This document shows, piece after piece, positions 1-10,422 of a stretch of DNA of 31,305 bases. The stretch lies in contig JAPDRN010000222.1 in assembly GCA_030247855.1 (NCBI GenBank), positions 1-31,305 on the forward strand. The letters are read 5' to 3'. The position numbers and the translations under genes were made by a program. This DNA is from Knufia peltigerae. Taxonomy: Eukaryota; Ascomycota; Eurotiomycetes; Chaetothyriales; Trichomeriaceae. Position 1 is the first letter of the stretch. Each line of letters starts with the position of its first letter. Under the pieces are notes generated by a model that saw nothing but the letters and a program-made list of their open reading frames with translations, was not told the DNA's origin and ran no database searches.

Positions 1-28
1 GTGTGTGTGTGTGTGTGTGTGTGTGTGT
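1..28. repeat. (GT)14 microsatellite inside an intron
   Basis: An uninterrupted GT dinucleotide tract opens the window and runs into TTGCAG, which acts as a 3' splice site with the first visible exon starting at 34. The tract therefore lies at the 3' end of an intron of the monooxygenase gene. Its true length is unknown because the window starts inside it. Confidence 0.9.
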
Positions 29-33
29 TGCAG

Positions 34-1729
34 CGGCGCTGACTCAACCATATACTCAGATGTCCTTACTTGATGCTCATACACTTGATGTCTTGAGGAG
101 TGTCGCTGTACCAGACACTAGACAACGCTACGGCGCCCCATGGTTTCTCTTTCATCGAGTAGATCTACACTTGCAACTCAAGAAGCTGGCCACCGAGCCT
201 CGACCCAACACCAAATCTGTCGCCAAGATCAATTTGTCGTCCGAAGTTGCAGACATAGACCTTGAAGGGGCCATTAGTCTCACAAATGGTGAATGCGTGA
301 AGAAAGATCTGGTCGTCGTTGCAGACGGCGTGCGAGTGAGTGGCACTATTCTTCATTACCCCCAGCTACGGAAGGTGTAAAGTTGTGAAACATCAAGGCA
401 TACACAATGCTAAACAATACCTCCCAAAACTGTGTAGAGCAAATTCCCATCAAAAGTCGTGGGCGAAGGAGTTCCAACACAAGCCAGTCCTACTGGGACA
501 GCAGTTTATCGCTTCTTAATTCCGACAGAGAAGCTCCTACAAGATCCCGAAACCCGTCCTTATTTCGAAGGAGGGGGATTTCACGGCAGTATCGCAAGAC
601 TGAAAGATGCCAGACTCGTGTGGTATCCATGCCGCCGGTATGATCTGATATTACCCTTCGGTTCCTTCATTGACAAGTGCTCCTCTCGGGACACATCGAA
701 GAAGACCCTTTTTTATTGACTCGACATTATCTTTTGTAGGGGTGCGTTACAGAACTTTGGGTTCTTCGTCCCGGATACAATCACCGGATTCGACGATGAA
801 GGTATGTTTAAAAAAACCAGTTAGGGACCGCACCAATCCATTTTCCTGTTTACAACACAACGTTCATTGAACTAACTGACTGACTCTTGTGTTGTTGTTG
901 CCGTTCGTGTCTAGTTTGGAACATTCCTGCATCGAGGGATGAATTCCTCAAGAGTGTCAGCCAACTTCACCCTGACCTACAAGCCATCTGCTCGTAAGTG
1001 ACGCTATCCATGGGCCATTATGTGATATCTCAGATCTCAGAGTAATAAGTATCTGACACACAAAGGCCACAGGAAAGCCGAAGATCTCAAACTCTTTCGG
1101 TTGTGTATGAGAAAGAAACCTATACCGTCGCTGACAAAAGGCAATGTCGTTCTTATCGGTGACGCATCTCACCCGATGTTACCTCGTAAGTTGTACCTAC
1201 GATCCTGTTCTTTTCTTCGAATCCGCTAATCAATCTTCGACCCGTTTAAGATCAAGCCCAAGGAGGTGCGACGTCCGTAGAGGACGGGGCCGCTCTGGGG
1301 GTCTTGTTTTCCCACCTCGGGTCCAAAGACGAGGTTCATCGTCGACTGGAGCTCTTCCAGAAATTGCGATTCGACCGAGTCAGCGCCATTCAACTCCTGT
1401 CCAGCGTCGGGCAAGACGAGATACACAAAGTCGTCGAAAGTGCCCAACCTTACTTTCACCACGGTCCAGTCCCGAGTAAGTTTCTTCATCTTTTGTCCCT
1501 CCCCCGCTCCCCCTTGGTATACTGTGGCAGTTTTACAACAATCCCTCCTGCAAGGCCGTCCGGGCTTGAGAGAAAAGGGACATACAAGGACATCCGAAAC
1601 TTTCGTTCCTTGCTGACACAGTCCTGGAACACAGCTACTCTAGATGGACTCAACGAGTATAATTTCACTCCAAACGTAATGCGAGATGCCTTGGAGTTAC
1701 TACAGCAGGATTGCAAAACGGATCTATGA
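34..1729 (+). CDS. FAD-dependent monooxygenase (salicylate hydroxylase-like), 5' truncated by window edge
   Basis: This is the C-terminal two thirds of a group A aromatic flavoprotein monooxygenase (NADPH plus O2 hydroxylation; substrate unknown). The proposed exons are 34-335, 438-637, 740-801, 915-993, 1073-1185 and 1251-1475, and each junction keeps phase. Splicing restores family motifs. ADGVRSKFP is the DG motif region. VYRFLIPTEKLL and the YPCR region follow. GDASHPMLP is the FAD-ribityl-binding GD motif, and after it comes HQAQGGATSVEDGAALG. The N-terminal GxGxxG Rossmann segment lies upstream of the window. The last exon is uncertain. The ORF stays open from 1251 to the TGA at 1727-1729. 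A GT at 1476 spliced to an acceptor ending at 1634 would give a plausible tail (EYNFTPNVMRDALELLQQ), resembling the YDV...DAL endings of this family. No neighbouring synthase suggests a pathway. Family assignment is firm; the substrate and 3' end are not. Confidence 0.8.
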
Positions 1730-2131
1730 ACAGATGTCGTTGTTGAGGATGATGCTCTGTACACTATAGGTAGCTTGATTACTGCGGAGGAGGTCCTCGC
1801 CGCTGTTTTGTAGAATGTCTCTCGACTCTTGTTCAAAAGTTGGAAAACACTTTACAACTTTAAGTCTCACGCTTCCTCATGATCAATAGAAACTACAAGT
1901 GCTGAATCTATGAATCGAATTGATGGAAAGTAGGTCTGATTGAAGTCATATCTTTCTTTGAAGAGATTCTTTCGAACTCAAGTCATTGTCCATTCTCGAG
2001 AATAACGAGGTAGCCTGGCCTCCTCTTTCTCCGTTCGTTTTGCGCTCAGACCTTTGATAGATTTTTCGTGTCCCAAGTCAACGGACTCTGTTGGCTACCT
2101 AGGCAAGACAAATCCATTCAAATCCAGTACT
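1730..2131. other. Convergent intergenic region
   Basis: This is about 400 bp between the stop of the monooxygenase (+) and the stop of the CocE-type hydrolase (-). It should hold both 3' UTRs. I see no ORF or repeat worth naming. Confidence 0.6.
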
Positions 2132-4085
2132 TTAGACTCCTTCTGCCGGAATGATGGGCAAGGTTATGCAGTTGATGTAGCTAGGGCCGAAATGAATATG
2201 ATTCTGGCCTGCGAGCAACTCAGCAGAACTAAACAGCATCGGAGAGGTTAGCTTTCCTGTCCCAGATTGTTCGGATGGGGGAGAGAGAACAAAGAAAGGC
2301 GAAGCTGCGGTGGAAAGACTAAGGACATACCGCTCGAGTGTTTGGTGGCCAAATAGGCCTGCGCCCTGCGTATCACCACTCGAGACTTCAAACACAAAAC
2401 GGTCCCCTTTCTCGACGACGACAGAAGTGACCCAGACCTCAATGTCCACGGGATATATCTCCCCGGGAATGACGGGCAAGACATCCGATGAGAAGTAATC
2501 TCTGTGCGGGAGCCAGTCACGGTGTCGCGGATGTTCCTTGTTTACTCGTCTGAAGCTCATCCTCTGCCAACCTTTGCAAAGTGGCACTGCCTCTCCGGTG
2601 ATTCCAGTGTAATAAACCTCGGTGCCGTCGGCGGAGAAATGGCGAAGTGTCAGGAACACGTCCATGTCTCTTGGGGTTTTGCCCCCGGGATGTGGTGTGA
2701 CCGAGAGATTCAGATGAGCAACGATATATCCCGTAACTTCAGTCTCCGTCGCGAGGGGATCTGTGGAAAATGTGATTGCCTGCGGATCATCTAGGTTTCC
2801 GAGAGCTCGATAAGATAGCCTGTCGTATCTCAGTGTCGGTATGTCTCGGACAAGGCGACGATCTGGCGTGAGATAAAATTTGGTATACTGCGTTCGAGTA
2901 AGCGGCCACTCGAGTTCGAACCTTCGTTTGAAGGCCCTTTCTGCCTCTGGATTGTTATAGCCGACATTGCCCCTCCGCAGTACCAAGTCCACGGGTGGCC
3001 GTGATCCATCCGTCCAACCGCCACGATCTTCGCCTTTGCAGAAGGCATCGAGGAAGCTTTTCTGTACTTCGACGTGCTCGTCGTCATAGAAGGGCAAGTC
3101 GTGTCGTCCGGTAATAAAGCGGATGAATTTACGCTGAGAGCTTGCCAGCCGAAATCCCTCGTAGTTTCCGCGGAAATGAATCATGATACTTCCCAAATTG
3201 GCAAATGAGAGAATGGGAACTTCGATGTCCTCCAAGTTATAGTCGCGTGATGCGTAGTACAAGTCATCGCGATAGAAGTTTTTTGCAGTGTCAACAACTT
3301 GATCGTGGCGGTTTTGACAGAGCTCTGCTTCAGGTAGATCTCCCTCGAGGGTGTCAGGGCCCCAGTTACGCTCTGCCTTTCCCGCGAGTCCATACTGGTT
3401 CGAAAGCACCTGTCTACTGAACCAACGGTCCAGGAAACCGGTCAGGATACCACCATGGCGGCACCGATCTCGATAATAGTCGGCCATTCCGTCAGTGGGA
3501 GAGATAGCTACCAAGCCTCGTGGACGCCTGGCTGCAACCCTCCACTGACTGCCCCCAAAATAGCTGATGCCTGTTAACGCAACCTTGCCGTTGCTCCATG
3601 GCTGATCTGCAGCCCACTCGATCACATCGGCGAAGGCGTCCGATGTCGATTGAGACATTGTGTCTAGAACCCCTGGAGATTGGCCCAATCCAACCTCGTC
3701 AGCTCGAAGCACTGCATATCCACTGGAGGTCCAGAACCCCGGATCTGGGGTCTCGAACGAAGTATGTGCGGACTTGTGCTTCGGGTTGAGCTCTGCAAAC
3801 GAGGCTGGATAGAAACTATCTCTTACTGTCAATCCGCATTCCTATGAAGGCACCGCGATTCAGTGCAGCGCCCTCTGAGACAACTCACTCGTTCAGGTGG
3901 ATATCCTTCCCGTAAGGACCATATGTCACAAGGACCGGCACTTTCTCGTCGGTTTTTGGCCTATAGATATTGCACCTTACTAGTCCTTTGAAACTCTTCA
4001 ATTCAATGGTCGCATTCTCTTCGTAAATGTAGGGAAATGAAGTTGAATCCACTTTGTGGAGATCGTGCCTGACCTTGTTCGGCAT
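2132..4085 (-). CDS. CocE/NonD family serine hydrolase (X-Pro dipeptidyl-peptidase S15-like)
   Basis: Three exons on the minus strand, 4085-3889, 3821-2331 and 2228-2132, encode 594 residues, a usual length for fungal CocE-like acyl hydrolases. The alpha/beta-hydrolase part carries VTYGPYGKD near residue 55 and the nucleophile elbow GISYFGG, with Ser near 152. A GRHDLPFY stretch may hold the catalytic histidine. The C-terminal jelly-roll domain ends in AGQNHIHFGP and LPIIP. There is no signal peptide, so the enzyme is probably intracellular. The substrate is unknown; relatives hydrolyse esters or amides. The start is the ATG at 4085; a GTG-led extension exists upstream. The second intron (2229-2330, 102 nt) has no stop and is a multiple of three. 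Read through, it would insert 34 residues into a conserved block, and the splice from LER to SAELLAG restores family similarity. The first intron uses the downstream of two acceptors (CAGTAAG). Confidence 0.85.
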
Positions 4086-5054
4086 CTTGCGACTCGACAC
4101 GGATCGATCTGAAGCTTTTGATGCTGAGGTAAACCCTCAGGTGTAGAGCGTTGATGCCTTTTCATGGATATGAATACTCATGTTGAATGTGCCCGGCCCA
4201 CCATGTGATCGACCGTACACCTACCCTATCGACCACCCTCCGAGACTCAGACATGCTCTGGCCTCTCGGTTCGGCATCGGGTTGGATGGTCAAACTCGGG
4301 AAGCGGCCTTCGGCAAGTTGTTGCCCACATTGAGGACAATTGTAACAAAGGTAGTAGGCTTTGGTCAAGGGAAGACTTCAAGCAGGTGTAAACATTTGAT
4401 CCTCATCGAAGTATATCGAGTGAGAAAACTAACTACATAGCTGTGGCGCCTCCTCAACCTCTTTCCAGGTCAGGTCCCAGTTCAGGGGTTGAGTAGGAGA
4501 TTTAGCGACGCGGTGAGTAGTCCTAAAAGCAGCGTGGGCTTGATGAGTGCAAAAGGCGACGCACTGCGAGTAGTATTCAAACACGGCTGAAAGGCTTCAT
4601 GTCACTGGAAGTGTTAGGAGTCAGCCTGTGGCATAAGCAGGATGTAGCAACGCGGGAAACTGTGACGGTGACCGTTTCTTCAATAAGATATGTTGATGCA
4701 CAAATATTGGAGGCATAGTCATAATGGAGGTTGTAAAAGCGGCGCAGTCGTGGCTGATTGAGTCGCCGATTCCGTAGTTCCGCGTCCCGCCGCAGCACCC
4801 AAGGCTGACGACAACTTGCTTGGTGTTATTGACCTACCAGTAGGATACCGTTTTGTGTATTCATTTCTCTTCACGAGACATTTGAGATATTTCTCAAAGG
4901 CTACAACACTTCGTCGTAGCGAAAACAAGATGTGTCTTCATCGTCACTGACCCCTCCTCTATACGTTTTTCAATACACGCGAATACCACATCCGACCGAC
5001 CGTCCAAATCGCTCGGTGTCCTTGCGAAAAAGGCAGAAACGAGGGACATCCACG
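4086..5054. other. Divergent promoter region
   Basis: Almost 1 kb separates the start codons of the hydrolase (-) and the UPF0357 gene (+), so both promoters should lie here. Open frames on the minus strand near 4577-4928 lack a proper ATG start or recognisable sequence. I do not call a gene. Confidence 0.5.
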
Positions 5055-5537
5055 ATGGGATACATTCTCTACTCGATCTTCTTGGTCTCTATAATCCTCG
5101 GGACAGGTACGTTTTTTTCTTCAATCATTCCGTCCCTTGTACGTGTGTTTGTGTGTGTACATGAGTCTGACCGCGCGCGACCCTGTCCGCCATTAACAGC
5201 GCTCTACCTAACCCGTGCCCGATGGGTTCCTTACCTCCCGGACCGTATGCAGGACGCCATCTCCGGACTGTCGTACACCCGCGTCCCGACCACCTTCATG
5301 GGCGATGTCGAGTCGGGCCTGACGTCGGCCGATTTCGATCTGTCGAGTAACATTGTCGAAGGGGATTCTCGGTCCGGGCTGGACCAGAAAGCCAAGCGAG
5401 ACGTTCAGCGGATCATGAAGTTGAGGGGCATCAATTTCGACGAGGCGCGGAGGGTATACATGGAACAACGATTCAAGAAGAACGGCATCAGTGAGGATGG
5501 CATTCCGCGAGATCCAAAGTTTGTGTCGTTTTCATGA
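5055..5537 (+). CDS. UPF0357/DUF2015 fungal membrane protein (YCL012C-like)
   Basis: Two exons, 5055-5106 and 5200-5537, encode 129 residues. The intron at 5107-5199 (GTACGT donor, a CTGAC branch point inside, AACAG acceptor) is 93 nt with no stop. An unspliced frame therefore reads through it, starting falsely at 4932. Splicing joins a clean N-terminal hydrophobic segment (MGYILYSIFLVSIILGTALY) that should be a single membrane anchor or signal anchor. The soluble part has the conserved family core, with GDSRSGLD, an RIMKLRGINFDEARRVYMEQRF block, and the ending PRDPKFVSFS. These features match, from memory, the small fungal family DUF2015/UPF0357 whose function is unknown. Family recognition is good; no role can be assigned from the context. 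Confidence 0.8.
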   Translation: MGYILYSIFLVSIILGTGTFFSSIIPSLVRVFVCVHESDRARPCPPLTALYLTRARWVPYLPDRMQDAISGLSYTRVPTTFMGDVESGLTSADFDLSSNIVEGDSRSGLDQKAKRDVQRIMKLRGINFDEARRVYMEQRFKKNGISEDGIPRDPKFVSFS

Positions 5538-6206
5538 GAAACCGGAGAAAGAAGTCGCGGGCAGTCCAAGCCAGCAGACAGACAGACAAGGCGGGCGGGT
5601 GTGCTACAAGTCGTCAGGATACACTCCGTCCAGGACGGATAGATCTTTCCTCTACAAAGTTTCCACCTCCTCCCGGGATTGATGCGAGCGTATGGTGTTA
5701 TATAGGCGCTTGTAATGTGGATCGTCATCACAGTCGAAGCACTGGGACGAGGGCGTTAATGGCAATGCATTCTTTGTAACATCAGACCTCATGTTGGCTT
5801 CGCCTTAACCGCAATCGTAGCATAGTCTCGCATGCTAGACATCATTTCTACAAACTTGACTTTGAACAACACCTCATCAATCACAGGTTGTGTTAGAGAT
5901 GTCGACAAGCGACGAATTTCATTCTTCTCATTAAAAAGGTTGCCATCTTTCGGCACCCTGTTTCTGGGTATTAATGCTGCTCACAAGTACGCCAACTGAC
6001 CCCAGAATTCCCAACTTCCACCCATAAAACTCCAGTCACCTCCGCCATGATCTATGTACAATCCTGTTCCAAGACAAAGAGTCGGTCCAGGACTAAGGAG
6101 TGTGCGTAAGCCACTTTTTCCCGTCTCTGAAGTCGTCAAGGATAAATAACTTGATCGCTCAAATTCAACAAATAATATGTGCAAATGGCTTGAATTATAA
6201 TCGCAA
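5538..6206. other. Convergent intergenic region
   Basis: This is about 670 bp between the stops of the UPF0357 gene (+) and ERG3 (-). The 3' UTRs of both genes should fall here. I see no further gene or notable repeat. Confidence 0.6.
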
Positions 6207-7396
6207 TCACTGGACCTTCTTAGCCGTAGATGTGCCGTCGGCGAGATAGCCACGGTCGTCATCTCCTTCGACTTCCTGCACGATCTTTTCCATTTCCTTG
6301 GTCTGCTTAGCCCACTCGGCTTTGCCCATCTTGGTTTCTCTGTTGAAAAGCTCTTCGTTCGGCTTACGGTAGCTTCCGCCCATGCGGTCCCACAACGTAG
6401 TGAATTGACCGTAGTTGTAGTTGCTAGAGAGATGAAGTTAGTATGAAGAGGAGTCTAAATGGGCCGAACCAGACTTACAAATACAAATGGTGCATGGTAT
6501 GGCAAGCAGCACCATTGATCAGTGGGGAGTTGGCATAGTATTCACCGTCGTGGATGAAGATGGTCCAGAAATTGATAAAAGCGAAGAGAGCAATGTATGC
6601 AAACTTCTGCAGGGGAAACAGGAAGGGAAACAAATGGTAAGGGATCGACTGAGCGAAGCCGTCGACTGGGTGGAAGGCATGCGAAGCGAAAGGGGTCGGC
6701 ATGATCCATTTGTGGTGTGGCTTGTGGAGAGTCTTGTAGACACGCGGATGGTGCAGGCCGCGGTGTATCCAGTAGATCAGAAAGTCCGTGAACAGGACGA
6801 AGAATGGAAATTGGATAATGTTGTAAAGCGAGAAGGGTGCCTCGGAGAGACTATCGTACATCTTCGAGTATCCACGGACTTCGGCCAGCATACATGCAGC
6901 CGTGAGTACGGCCATAACTGGGATGGCCTGCACTGCTTGGGCAATCTCGAGGCGGACTTGGTTCTTGAGATATTTCGGGTGTTGAGAAGTGGTCTTGTCA
7001 AAGACAAAGACATACGATAACGAAGCGAACACAAAGTAGAGGAGGAGACCGAAGATCCTAGGATAATTCATCAGAACAGCCAAAAGTCGGGAGGCGAGTA
7101 GGATAATCTTACCATACTATGAAGAACAAGCTGATTCCTTGCCGATAGACATTGTCGCGAGGCAAGGAACTGCTATATGTCCATTCAGTGGGCGGGAGGC
7201 TGAGGTACTGCGAAGCTGGCTCATAAACATAGCTGAACTGTGGCGCTCCGGTGCTGGTCTCTCGAATGCTAGACCAGGTCGTTGTCGTGACATTCTTCAG
7301 GTTGTGGTAGAGGTATTGAGACGGGCTCGCAGGCGCGACAAAGGAGTAGACTCGATCAAGGAGGAGGGTGTCGGCAATCTCGAGGACGATATCCAT
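6207..7396 (-). CDS. ERG3: C-5 sterol desaturase (ergosterol biosynthesis)
   Basis: Three exons, 7396-7113, 7057-6479 and 6423-6207, encode 359 residues, the normal size for fungal Erg3. Both introns (7058-7112 and 6424-6478) are 55 nt with GTAAG donors and TAG acceptors. The enzyme introduces the C5(6) double bond in episterol, late in ergosterol synthesis, in the ER membrane, using a di-iron centre and electrons from cytochrome b5. All three histidine boxes are present: HRGLHH (193-198), HKPHH (206-210) and HTMHH (281-285). The last is followed across the intron by LYFNYNYGQFTTLWDRMGG, the classic C-terminal signature. Several hydrophobic segments flank the boxes. ERG3 loss is a known azole-tolerance route in fungi, but this copy looks intact. 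It is divergent from the mitochondrial carrier, with about 700 bp between the start codons. Confidence 0.95.
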
Positions 7397-8100
7397 GGTG
7401 TACGTATGTGCGCGGATGCGCTGCTGTGTGCCGGTTCACTCGAGGATTGATCAGACAGAGACACTGGACAGCTTTAGACGAGTGCTGAGGCCTGTGAAAG
7501 ACGCCTGTTGAAGTGAATGGTCGGTCTACGGAGACAGATGAAGAAACTCGGCTCTAGTTATTTTCATGGTAAAAAGAGTGGCGTGAACATGGATTTGGGC
7601 GCATCCGAAGCCGATAACGCTCAGAGTGGCACTTAAGTGGGTTGGCAATCACAAATTGATGGGCGTGGAGAGGCCACCAGCACCACCTATTGGACCCCGA
7701 TGGTCCCTGGATGAACAAGCTTCCAGGGACACGCTCAGGTGTTTAACGCCGAAAAGAGCGAGCGCGGGAAAAAAATACAATCGGCTGATGGCTGTCATAC
7801 ACGTGATGAATGGTCTGCCCATATTGATATACTTTCGTGGTCACGTTTTCGTCCTTCTCTCCACGGCTTAGTCATTCACCTCCAAAATGTGGGCTCGCCG
7901 TTATTTGTGACTTTCTGCGCGTCATTGCGATAAAAACGATAAAATTGCTTAGTACTTCGCCATTTACCTCGCAACACTTTGTTCGAGACCACGGTCGTGA
8001 TGACCTGATCATCGGAATGCCGTCGACATGATATTCGACCTCGGGCGTACCACTTACAGTCGTTTCTCTGTCCCTTGAATCCTCAATCTCGCAGAGGGTC
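7397..8100. promoter_or_regulatory. Divergent promoter region ERG3 / FLX1-like carrier
   Basis: This stretch of about 700 bp contains the upstream regions of both ERG3 (-) and the mitochondrial carrier (+). No supported ORF lies in it. I could not confidently identify sterol-regulatory or other factor binding sites by eye. Confidence 0.5.
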
Positions 8101-9128
8101 ATGACTTCGTCCCAGAGTCATGGCATCTCCCCTGCGACTGTGGAAACCATCGCTGGCCTCTCGGCCGGTTTAGTGTCCACCATCATCGTGCATCCTCTGG
8201 ATATCATAAAGACAAGACTTCAAGGTAGACTAGGATCCCCACCGAGCTTGTACTTTCCGCTGACAGTGTCCGACCAGTCGACACATCTGCCCATCCTCTC
8301 CTCAATTCCTCCCGGTCTGTCCTGCACGATATTTTGCGAAACGAGGGTCCGACTCGAATTGCAGCCTTGTACCGTGGTCTCACTCCGAACCTTGTGGGTA
8401 ATTCTGCTGGGTGGGCATTGTACTTCTTGTGGTATCGGGAGGGTCAAGATGTCATCCGCAAAATCCGAGGCTATTCACCTGGTCATCAGCTTACATCTCT
8501 TGACTACCTCTCCGCTTCTGCAGGTGCCGGAATGCTGTCTGCAATTTTGACGAATCCGATATGGGTGATCAAGACACGAATGTTGTCTACATCAGCATCT
8601 CAAACTGGAGCGTACACCGGCATGGTGTCAGGTCTTCGATCCATTCTCAAAAAAGAAGGCATTCGCGGGTTCTTTCATGGAATGACTCCTTCACTCTTTG
8701 GTGTCAGCCACGGAGCGCTATATTTCGTGGCTTACGAGAGGCTGAAGCAATGGCGCAGACGGGTCAAGAAAGATCAGCCATTGTCCAATACCGATACCTT
8801 GATCACATCCTCGCTTTCCAAGGTGTTTGCTGGCGTCGTAACCTACCCGCATCAAGTAGTGCGTGCGAGGTTACAAACGCATCGTCCCAGTGCTGTCACG
8901 CATACGGCAAGACCAGGCGTGATTGGTCTGATCAAACAAGTTTGGCACAATGAAGGCCTGGTCGGCTTCTATAAGGGCCTTTTCCCTAACCTCCTACGAG
9001 TGGTGCCGAGCACTTGCGTCACTTTTTTGGTGTACGAGAATGCTCGGTGGAGCATCCCAAGGATGTTTGGGTCACGAGAAGATGCTTCTGAGATGGGAGG
9101 CGCAAGAAACAAGAAAGGATCCTTGTAA
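8101..9128 (+). CDS. FLX1: Mitochondrial carrier, FAD/folate transporter type
   Basis: Two exons, 8101-8224 and 8278-9128, encode 324 residues, a full three-repeat mitochondrial carrier of the inner membrane. The intron at 8225-8277 (53 nt) ends at CCAG. An earlier CAG six-to-seven bases upstream of it would break the frame. The three carrier signatures are HPLDIIKTRLQ (residue 31), NPIWVIKTRM, and YPHQVVRARLQ. Tryptophan replacing the acidic residue in repeat two, and Q in repeat three, are characteristic of the FAD/folate/pyrimidine branch (yeast Flx1, human SLC25A32). GLTPNLVGNSAGWALYF and GMTPSLFGVSHGALYF are also typical of that branch. The likely role is FAD exchange across the inner membrane. 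Pyrimidine nucleotide carriers (Rim2) are the main alternative but usually differ in length and in the first repeat. Confidence 0.88.
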
Positions 9129-9842
9129 TTGCGATCCAAGTTGGACCGGCCTGCAGCACATCACATGCAGGTCACCAAGGCAACTGACTCTGTTGCTCAC
9201 TGTGAGGGATTTAGATGGTCGATGGCTTCCTGCGAAGGAGTCAAGGAGAGACGCGATCCTACTGCAAGCTGGGTACCATTCGACGTCTCTGTGACGCCTC
9301 GCCGGGGCTTTAGTCCCCCGCTATGGTGGCTGGCGGAGATCGACATCTCGAGTTTTCGACAGCATTCCTGCCAATAGTATGCACGATGCACAGATAGGAG
9401 TCTCCGGGTATCCCTTGTTGAGTCGGGGATCCCTACCCCCTCATCATTTCTGAGCAGCCAACATTGATACTTTTGTAGATAAAGCCACACCCAGAGCCGA
9501 GCATAGTCTTCATTGTGCCGTATGAAAGCTGATCTCATGAGCACTCGGTGGGCAAGAATTCGAAGCTAGCTGGGGGCCCGGCACAAAGTGTGTGGATCTT
9601 TGCGTGCCGTTCCTGCAGGACGCCCGAAGCGCCCAATGGTCTTGGACACTGTGATGAAATAATGTGGCAGAAGAAAATTCAGGCGCATATCTGGTCGGAC
9701 TACGGCTGATTTCATTTCCCATCCCATGGTCCGCAAGTCAGCCTGGTTGTCAGAGAGAGAGAGTTGTTGATTGGACGGTCGTCGCTCTCACACACTGCAC
9801 ACCCCTGTTCACGCTCAGACTTGCCCCCAAGCGACATTCCCC

Positions 9843-9872
9843 TTCTAGCGTTCTTCTAGCGTTCTTCTAGCG
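9843..9872. repeat. 11-bp tandem repeat, 2.7 copies
   Basis: The unit TTCTAGCGTTC occurs twice in full and a third time as TTCTAGCG, with no mismatch. It lies in intergenic DNA downstream of the carrier gene. Confidence 0.9.
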
Positions 9873-10127
9873 CTTGTGGATGAGTCTCCACAATGGGAGG
9901 AGCATGCTTGCACAAGTACGGAGTACGAAGTGATTGTTAACTCGAGAAGAAAAGAAAAAAATATGGAGTCAAATGCAGCAACGGTCATCCATCATCATCA
10001 TCGTCACCCGTCACCTTTTGGAGCCTTCCATTAGTATCATTCTCACCAGACTTCCAACATCCTCTGCGTCGCTCCCCAGCATCTTTTGATACCAACTATG
10101 TACATAGTGACTCGGTGTGTGAGTCCC

Positions 10128-10146
10128 CTCTCTCTCTCTCTCTCTC
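10128..10146. repeat. (CT)9 microsatellite
   Basis: A perfect CT dinucleotide tract within the intergenic region. Confidence 0.95.
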
Positions 10147-10408
10147 CCCACAGTCCAAGTTTCGGCCCCCTTTGCGTGTCTAGACGATCGGCAAACTTTT
10201 AATATCCCTCAAGCCCGACCCTGGAGATGTGAACGACCACACCAACAAACAAAGATTCCATCCGTCTCCTCCTCCAAGGTTGCCTTTTTTTTCTTTCGGT
10301 CCTCCTCAGTCTCTTGTTACTCGTACGAGGTATTTTTGAAAGGCAACTTTGTCCACTTTAATACTGGTTCCCGTCCCGCCCGTGCCCGCCCCTGGTGGCC
10401 GCTACCCG

Positions 10409-10422
10409 CCCCCCCCCCCCCC
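10409..10422. repeat. Homopolymer run of 14 C
   Basis: An unbroken C run, equal to 14 G on the minus strand, follows CCGCTACCCG. Runs this long are prone to sequencing error and to slippage, and the G strand could form quadruplex structures. Confidence 0.95.

Noticed and set aside
1..28. Telomere or contig-end repeat
   Set aside because: The tract is a GT dinucleotide repeat followed by a splice acceptor, not the TTAGGG repeat of fungal telomeres.
4577..4928. Minus-strand frames in the divergent promoter
   Set aside because: One frame lacks an ATG start, the other has no recognisable product, and neither shows a consistent splice chain.
6487..7020. 177-codon plus-strand frame
   Set aside because: It lies antisense to the highly conserved second exon of ERG3 and is a codon-bias shadow.
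9197..9544. 115-codon minus-strand frame downstream of the carrier
   Set aside because: It begins within the probable 3' UTR region, has no relatives I recognise and no supporting splice pattern.
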